In this document: positions 60,187-64,000 of the stretch, piece after piece
Layout: each line of letters begins with the position of its first letter
How positions within the stretch are numbered: position 1 is the first letter of the stretch
DNA from: Erysipelotrichaceae bacterium
GTDB lineage: Bacteria > Bacillota_I > Bacilli_A > Erysipelotrichales > Erysipelotrichaceae
Reading direction: 5' to 3'
NCBI GenBank assembly: GCA_019415435.1
Contig: DXZE01000001.1
Span: 42,727 to 106,726, forward strand
Length of the DNA: 64,000 nucleotides
Notes under the pieces: model-generated
The model's database searches: none
Seen by the model: only the letters and a program-made list of their open reading frames with translations
Told to the model about the DNA's origin: nothing
Translations under genes and position numbers: made by a program

Positions 60187-60215
60187 GTGATAATTAACTG
60201 TTTTTATTGTATCAT
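60187..60215 (+). promoter_or_regulatory. Promoter of tmcAL
   Basis: GTGATA (60187-60192), 17 bp, TATCAT (60210-60215), with AAAGGA before the start at 60243. Confidence 0.55.
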
Positions 60216-60242
60216 TAACCAGCAGAAAGGATCATATAAAAC

Positions 60243-61364
60243 ATGCGTACTTGTGGAATAATTGCAGAATATAATCCATTTCATAATGGTCATGCTTATC
60301 AGATAGAAGAGACCAGGAAGTTAACTAGCTGTGATACGGTTATTGCTGTTATGAGCGGCAACTGGGTACAGCGTGGTGAGCCGGCTATAGTAGATAAATG
60401 GAAGCGGGCAGAAGCTGCCATCAGAAATGGTGCAGATATCGTTATTGAATTACCATGTTTCTATGCCCTGCAGGCTGCTTCTCAATTTGCCTATGGCGGT
60501 ATTACTCTTTTAAAGAAAGCAGGTATTGACTGCTTATCTTTTGGCAGTGAATGCGGGAATCTGAAAAATCTTCTTGATATTGCAGATACGCCTGTGAATC
60601 CTGATCATTTAAGAGCAGCCATGAATACCGGCATATCTTATCCGAAAGCGTATTCTCTTTTAACCAGTACAATGATGCCGAATGACATCCTTGCTGTGTC
60701 ATATCTCAAAGAGATAAAAAATACATCCATCAAACCAGTTGTCATTCAGAGAACCGGCGGGTATCTGGATGAAAGTCTCAAGGATAATGCTTCAGCTTTA
60801 GCGATCCGTAAAGCACTTAAGGAACATAAATCTGTTGAAGGCTATACACCTATGGCAGATGTTCTGGAAAACAGTATGCATGTAACAATTGAACAGTTTT
60901 ATCCATACTTCCGTACGTATATTTCAATGACTGATACTGAAGATCTTGAAAGGATGTTTCTGATAAAAGAAGGCATTCAGAATCATATGAAGAAATATGC
61001 AATGCAGTGTTCTGCATTTGATGCATTTTTAAATAAAGCAGTAACACACAGATATACAGCGGGCAGGATCAGAAGATCCATGGTTCATATGATGCTACAG
61101 GTAACTGGTGAAGAAGTGAAGAGTCTTCCTCCTTTAGATACTTTAAGAATACTTGCCTTCAATGATCAGGGAAGAAAGTGGCTTCATAGCAAGCGTGATG
61201 ATATTAAAACAGCATCCCGTTTTGCGGATATACCAAAGCCATGGCGTGAGCTGGAATACCGCGCTACTCTTCTCTATACAAGCGTACTACCAGAAGAAGA
61301 GCGTAAAAGATTACTTGATCTTGAAATCAAAGGAGCACATTACGTAAAAAGAGAGAAGTCATAA
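60243..61364 (+). CDS. tmcAL: tRNA(Met) cytidine acetate ligase TmcAL (YlbM)
   Basis: TmcAL activates acetate with ATP and acetylates the wobble cytidine of elongator tRNA-Met. The 373-residue protein has the nucleotidyltransferase HIGH-like motif NPFHNGH, followed by MSGNWVQRGEPAIVDKW and ADIVIELPCFYALQAA, all diagnostic of the DUF795/YlbM family. Its neighbourhood with DUF177 and rpmF mirrors the ylbM-ylbN-rpmF order of B. subtilis. The stop codon is inside the loop of a terminator shared with the converging yebC gene. Confidence 0.94.
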   Translation: MRTCGIIAEYNPFHNGHAYQIEETRKLTSCDTVIAVMSGNWVQRGEPAIVDKWKRAEAAIRNGADIVIELPCFYALQAASQFAYGGITLLKKAGIDCLSFGSECGNLKNLLDIADTPVNPDHLRAAMNTGISYPKAYSLLTSTMMPNDILAVSYLKEIKNTSIKPVVIQRTGGYLDESLKDNASALAIRKALKEHKSVEGYTPMADVLENSMHVTIEQFYPYFRTYISMTDTEDLERMFLIKEGIQNHMKKYAMQCSAFDAFLNKAVTHRYTAGRIRRSMVHMMLQVTGEEVKSLPPLDTLRILAFNDQGRKWLHSKRDDIKTASRFADIPKPWRELEYRATLLYTSVLPEEERKRLLDLEIKGAHYVKREKS

Positions 61365-61390
61365 GATAATGGCTTCTCTCTTTATTTTTT
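61348..61390. terminator. Bidirectional terminator between tmcAL and yebC, holding the tmcAL stop in its loop
   Basis: AAAGAGAGAAG (61348-61358) pairs with CTTCTCTCTTT (61373-61383), followed by ATTTTTT on the plus strand; AAAAA lies on the other side. Confidence 0.82.
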
Positions 61391-62135
61391 ATGCGTCTGT
61401 TTCTTCTTCAGAAGGAATGCGGACATTTGTGTAAACCTTGTTTACATCATCTACTTCATCCAGCATATCCATCAGCTTATGATAAGCTTCAATATCTTCA
61501 TCAGATGTCAGATCAACATATTCATTTGGCAGCATTGTTGTTTCGCATGTTTCAAATTCTACACCTGGCAGAATCTTTTCAATAGTGTCCTGTGCCTTGC
61601 CAAAATCATTGAATGATGTCTTGACTGTCATAATGCCGTCTTCTACAGACAGATCCTGTACATCAACATCTGCTTCAATCAGCTTGTCCAGCATACCCTC
61701 TTCATCATCACAAGGGAATACGAACAGACCTACAGAGTTATAGCCGAATGATACAGCACCTGCATTAGCAAGCTTGGCACCATGGCACTTGTTGAATACA
61801 GTCTTGACATCAGTATAGGAACGGTTCGTATTATCTGTCAGACAGTCAACGATTAATGTTGAGTTGCCCGGACCGAAGCCTTCATATCTGGCTTCATCAT
61901 AGTTCTCATCGGAACCACCCTTTGCCTTGTCAATTGCTCTTTTAATTACATCAGCAGGAACCTGGTTCTGCTTTGCCTCGGCAATCTTTCTCTTCAGGCT
62001 GAGGTTCATATCAGGATCAGGGACGCCGCTCTTAGCTGCAATATACAGTTCTTTTCCAAATCTGGAATACAGCTTGGATTTCTTGGCTGCCGTTTTTGCC
62101 ATAGAGGCAGCACGGACTTCATGTGCTCTTCCCAT
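61389..62135 (-). CDS. YebC/TACO1-family protein (YeeN/YeeI type)
   Basis: The 248-residue protein has the family blocks KAKGGSDENYDEARYEGFGP, STLIVDCLTDNTNRSYTDVK and GAVSFGYN. The start MGRAHEVRAASM and SKLYSRFGKELYIAAKSG place it closer to the YeeN/YeeI branch than to E. coli YebC. The family was first described as transcription regulators (PmpR) and more recently linked to ribosome rescue at proline stretches. I would treat it as a translation factor. It is a single gene. Confidence 0.92.
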   Translation of the reverse strand: MGRAHEVRAASMAKTAAKKSKLYSRFGKELYIAAKSGVPDPDMNLSLKRKIAEAKQNQVPADVIKRAIDKAKGGSDENYDEARYEGFGPGNSTLIVDCLTDNTNRSYTDVKTVFNKCHGAKLANAGAVSFGYNSVGLFVFPCDDEEGMLDKLIEADVDVQDLSVEDGIMTVKTSFNDFGKAQDTIEKILPGVEFETCETTMLPNEYVDLTSDEDIEAYHKLMDMLDEVDDVNKVYTNVRIPSEEETDA

Positions 62136-62212
62136 TTTAATTCTCCTTTACTTTGATCAAAATAACGTAGCTATTATAGCAAAACGCTCTATTATTGTGA
62201 AGAATTTTTCAC

Positions 62213-62602
62213 TTAGAACTCCTGTCCTACAAATTCTGTCTTCAGTGTTTCTCCACCTAAAGGCTCTATGATTTTCTGTAAATCATGTTCATCCTCCAGA
62301 TAGTCTTCTATAAAATGTCTGCGTACGGATACCTCGGCAGAGTAATTATTCTTGCAAGAAGGATCAATTTTTTTAATGGTGCGGTATACAACATAGTTTC
62401 CTTCCATATAGAAGCCGCTGTTATCAGAACTGAAATATAACTGATTCATCTTTTCTTCCAGTTTCTTCACATCATCTGTCACTACATTTTTATAAACGTA
62501 AGCTGTAACCGTTCCGACAAGACCGTCATCTGTCTTTTCTAAAACAAACTTATATGGAAATGAAGCCACTGTCCCTTCTTTCTGATATACAATTTTGTTC
62601 AT
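62213..62602 (-). CDS. Hypothetical protein, 129 residues
   Basis: I do not recognise this family. It is soluble, mixed alpha/beta, without signal peptide or membrane helix, and begins MNKIVYQKEGTVASFPYKF. AGGAGG lies in front of the ATG, so translation is well supported. It contains a single cysteine (DPSCKNN) and an acidic C-terminal part. It is monocistronic and divergent from a small lipoprotein. Confidence 0.75.
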   Translation of the reverse strand: MNKIVYQKEGTVASFPYKFVLEKTDDGLVGTVTAYVYKNVVTDDVKKLEEKMNQLYFSSDNSGFYMEGNYVVYRTIKKIDPSCKNNYSAEVSVRRHFIEDYLEDEHDLQKIIEPLGGETLKTEFVGQEF

Positions 62603-62685
62603 ATTTTAACTACCTCCTGTACATGTTCACAATAACTTCATACAAGACACACGTACTGTCCATCTTTATCATTATAGTTAATAAT

Positions 62686-62997
62686 ATGACGATAAAGAAA
62701 TGGATATCTGTCTTATCAGTCTGCATGCTTGCCGGCTGTACCAGCCCTCAGGCTTCTGCACAGGCTGTATCTACTGAATTCGGAAATGTAGTAGGCGCGA
62801 CATCAGATGGCGTACAGATTCAATTACAGAATACTGATAAGACTGCACCGCTTATTATAAATGATTCTGATGATGTTCTCATCATCAGAGATAATATGAC
62901 AATTGAAGCCAGTGAATTAAAGATGGGTGAGAGTGTAACGGTAACGCTCCGTGACAATCAGATTACGATGCTGGAAGTAAAAGATCAGAATTCATGA
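62686..62997 (+). CDS. Small lipoprotein, unknown function
   Basis: About 103 residues from ATG 62686. The N-terminus MTIKKWISVLSVCMLAGCTS has a lipobox LAGC (cysteine 18), and the rest is a small beta-rich domain (GNVVGATSDGVQIQLQNTD, GESVTVTLRDNQITMLEV). No Shine-Dalgarno is visible; TATAGT lies 7 bp before the ATG, so the mRNA may be leaderless. Upstream in-frame ATGs would destroy the lipoprotein signal, so 62686 is preferred. It is followed by a phosphatase gene 36 bp away. Confidence 0.75.
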   Translation: MTIKKWISVLSVCMLAGCTSPQASAQAVSTEFGNVVGATSDGVQIQLQNTDKTAPLIINDSDDVLIIRDNMTIEASELKMGESVTVTLRDNQITMLEVKDQNS

Positions 62998-63017
62998 TGA
63001 CCAATACATTTCATATC

Positions 63018-63027
63018 ATGGTAGAAT
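63018..63027 (+). promoter_or_regulatory. Extended -10 for a probable leaderless phosphatase mRNA
   Basis: TGGTAGAAT (TGn plus TAGAAT at 63022-63027) ends 6 bp before the ATG at 63034, and there is no ribosome site, so transcription would start at or next to the A of ATG. Confidence 0.5.
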
Positions 63028-63033
63028 GACGGC

Positions 63034-63768
63034 ATGGCTGTTTATGTAATGAGTGACCTGCATGGGTGTAGGCATGAATTTAATGAAATGTTAAAGACTA
63101 TTCAGTATTCATCGGAATGTGATGAATTATGGATTGATGGTGATATATGTGATCGTGGGAATGAATCGATACCCCTGATCCAGCAGATTATGCAGGATCC
63201 TTCTATGCATATTATCTATGGAAATCATGATGTATGGTTTGCCAAGTACGCGCAGGCTCTGATAGATGCCAAGAAAGATCCCGGCAGTATCGATATGAGT
63301 GATGATCTGTTCTGCTGGCTCCATTACAATGGTGGCTACCGTACGGCAGATCAGTTCATGGATCTTGATTATCCTCAATGCTATGACATCAAACTGTATC
63401 TGGAAGAAAACAGAATCTTCTACAAATATATGAATGTTCATAACCGTAAGTTCCTATTGGTACATGCAGGATTATCCAAAGAGTACCTGAATCCTTCTAC
63501 ACGGCTTTCGGCAGTACCGGAAGAAGTTCTGGTCTGGTCACATATCGGAATTGATGATAATCCGTTCCCTGACACAACGATGGTTGTTGGTCATATGCCG
63601 ACATTTCTTTATGGAAAGCAATATGAGAATAAAATAATTCATGGCAAAAATGAAACAATGTTTCATATTGACTGCGGGTGCGTTTTTGGGCGTAAATTAG
63701 CTTGTTTGAGACTGGATGACATGAAGGAATTCTATGTGGATTCCACCTGTCCATACCTCGCTGTATAA
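63034..63768 (+). CDS. PPP-family metallophosphatase
   Basis: The 244-residue protein has the calcineurin-like metal motifs in order: SDLHGC (D, H), GDICDRGNES, YGNHDVWF, LLVHAGLS and VGHMPT, followed by HIDCGCVFGRKLACL. This is the bacterial PPP pattern (PrpA/PrpE or ApaH-like). Substrate could be phosphoprotein or dinucleoside polyphosphate. It is a second protein phosphatase type in the window besides PrpC. The start lacks a Shine-Dalgarno and is probably leaderless. Confidence 0.88.
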   Translation: MAVYVMSDLHGCRHEFNEMLKTIQYSSECDELWIDGDICDRGNESIPLIQQIMQDPSMHIIYGNHDVWFAKYAQALIDAKKDPGSIDMSDDLFCWLHYNGGYRTADQFMDLDYPQCYDIKLYLEENRIFYKYMNVHNRKFLLVHAGLSKEYLNPSTRLSAVPEEVLVWSHIGIDDNPFPDTTMVVGHMPTFLYGKQYENKIIHGKNETMFHIDCGCVFGRKLACLRLDDMKEFYVDSTCPYLAV

Positions 63769-63799
63769 AAAATATCTGTAACTTTTTGTAAAAAAACAC

Positions 63800-63830
63800 T
63801 TGCGTTTCATCACGAATTTCGTAATATAGT
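63800..63830 (+). promoter_or_regulatory. Promoter of a candidate small RNA or leader
   Basis: TTGCGT (63800-63805) with TAATAT (63822-63827, 16-bp spacing) or TATAGT (63825-63830, 19-bp spacing). The transcript would start near 63837. Confidence 0.5.
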
Positions 63831-63836
63831 CCATGG

Positions 63837-63904
63837 AGTGAATAATTGCTGGGGTGATTGTTCATCTCCTCTCGGGAGCACACATTGCGTGTGCTTCTTT
63901 TTTT
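63837..63904 (+). ncRNA. Candidate small RNA or interrupted attenuator leader (about 68 nt)
   Basis: The segment has no useful reading frame. It can fold GGAGTGAA with TTCATCTCC (one bulge), inner AAT/ATT pairs, and then a strong terminator hairpin. Promoter and terminator are both present, which fits an independent sRNA; equally it could be the 5' leader of a gene now separated by the inserted IS605 element. I do not recognise it as SRP, 6S, T-box or a known riboswitch. Confidence 0.45.
63877..63904 (+). terminator. Strong terminator of the candidate small RNA
   Basis: AGCACAC-ATTGC-GTGTGCT is followed by TC and seven T. The T-run abuts the second IS605 right end. Confidence 0.88.
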
Positions 63905-64000
63905 CAGTGAACCACTCGGTCATTGAATGGCCGAGCATCTACGTGCTTGACCACAAGCCGATAATTTGAAAATATACCCAATCTTACAGTCCGAAGGCTA
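63904..64000 (-). mobile_element. Right end of a second IS605-type element (cut by window end), with omegaRNA-like sequence
   Basis: On the minus strand the segment ends in a hairpin CTCGGCCA-TTCAA-TGACCGAG followed by TGGTTCACTGA. The first element ends in its own hairpin followed by CAGTTCACTGA, so the GTTCACTGA edge is shared. Upstream, GCTTG-TGGT-CAAGC is a second short stem and TAAGATTG also occurs just after the tnpB stop of the first element. This is the right end and guide RNA scaffold of a tnpB-bearing element that would lie beyond 64000; no coding part is inside the window. The hairpins differ from the first element, so it is a different family member. Confidence 0.65.

Noticed and set aside
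1..64000. CRISPR array, prophage or restriction-modification system
   Set aside because: I saw no regularly spaced repeats, no phage structural genes and no methylase/endonuclease pair; TnpB is the only RNA-guided nuclease.
63837..64000. SRP RNA, RNase P, tmRNA or purine riboswitch at the right edge
   Set aside because: None of their conserved cores is present; the last 97 bp are better explained by an IS605 right end on the minus strand.

Overview
The window reads as chromosomal DNA of a low-GC, anaerobic Bacillota (Firmicutes). I infer an Erysipelotrichia-like lineage, but only from gene content and order. The evidence is: Bacillota-type operons (priA-rsmB-rlmN-prpC-prkC; DUF177-rpmF; mraZ-rsmH-ftsL-PBP-mraY; sufCDSUB; murT-gatD), a T-box in front of hisS-aspS, strong AGGAGG ribosome sites, TATAAT promoters, and pyruvate:ferredoxin oxidoreductase as the central anaerobic enzyme. 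Almost the whole window is ordinary core genome; the accessory DNA is two IS200/IS605 elements, one complete and one cut by the window end.

Layout. 1-5473 (minus): a translationally coupled operon for replication restart, rRNA/ribosome modification and PASTA-type Ser/Thr kinase signalling. 5494-8380 (plus): a proBAC proline operon whose last stop codon lies in or at the end of an IS200/IS605 element (8374 to about 10190; intact TnpA, TnpB and an omegaRNA-type right end). 10298-15213: a YitT membrane protein, a diguanylate cyclase split by a frameshift, and an MgtA-type P-type ATPase. 15190-15573: a compact stretch with a tiny gene interrupted by an in-frame TAG and a tRNA-Val, each with its own promoter and terminator. 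15563-17483: two surface/envelope proteins. 17544-22933: 5-formyl-THF cyclo-ligase and the SUF Fe-S operon. 23023-26047 (plus): two foldase-like exported proteins, then HIT and Nudix proteins. 26076-33177 (minus): lipid II amidation (MurT/GatD), YhaM nuclease, and a membrane glycolipid module in which one glycosyltransferase is fused to a full-length RecX.

33354-40434: a radical SAM protein, an FMN alpha-hydroxyacid oxidase-like protein, a UPF0158-GNAT fusion, and nifJ with a palindrome over its -35 region. 40550-47079: UPF0154, aspS/hisS under a T-box with an Asp specifier (GAC, overlapping a His CAC), rel and apt. 47138-58394 (minus): recJ, murD, a HAD phosphatase, secDF, a ComN-like regulator, mraY, PBP, ftsL, rsmH and mraZ, with candidate MraZ operator boxes. 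58475-63768: rpmF/DUF177, a lipase-like hydrolase, TmcAL, a YebC-family protein, small unknowns and a PPP-type phosphatase. 63800-64000: a candidate small RNA or leader with a strong terminator, directly abutted by a second IS605-type right end.

The genes fit a growing Gram-positive cell: wall precursor synthesis and amidation (murD, mraY, murT/gatD, PBP), export and folding (secDF, PrsA-like), translation quality (rlmN, rsmB, rsmH, tmcAL, yebC, aspS/hisS, rpmF) and stringent/second-messenger signalling (rel, GGDEF, PrkC/PrpC). The items I would look at first are the glycosyltransferase-RecX fusion, the GACAC T-box specifier, the nonsense-interrupted tiny gene, the palindrome at the nifJ promoter, and the two IS605 ends.
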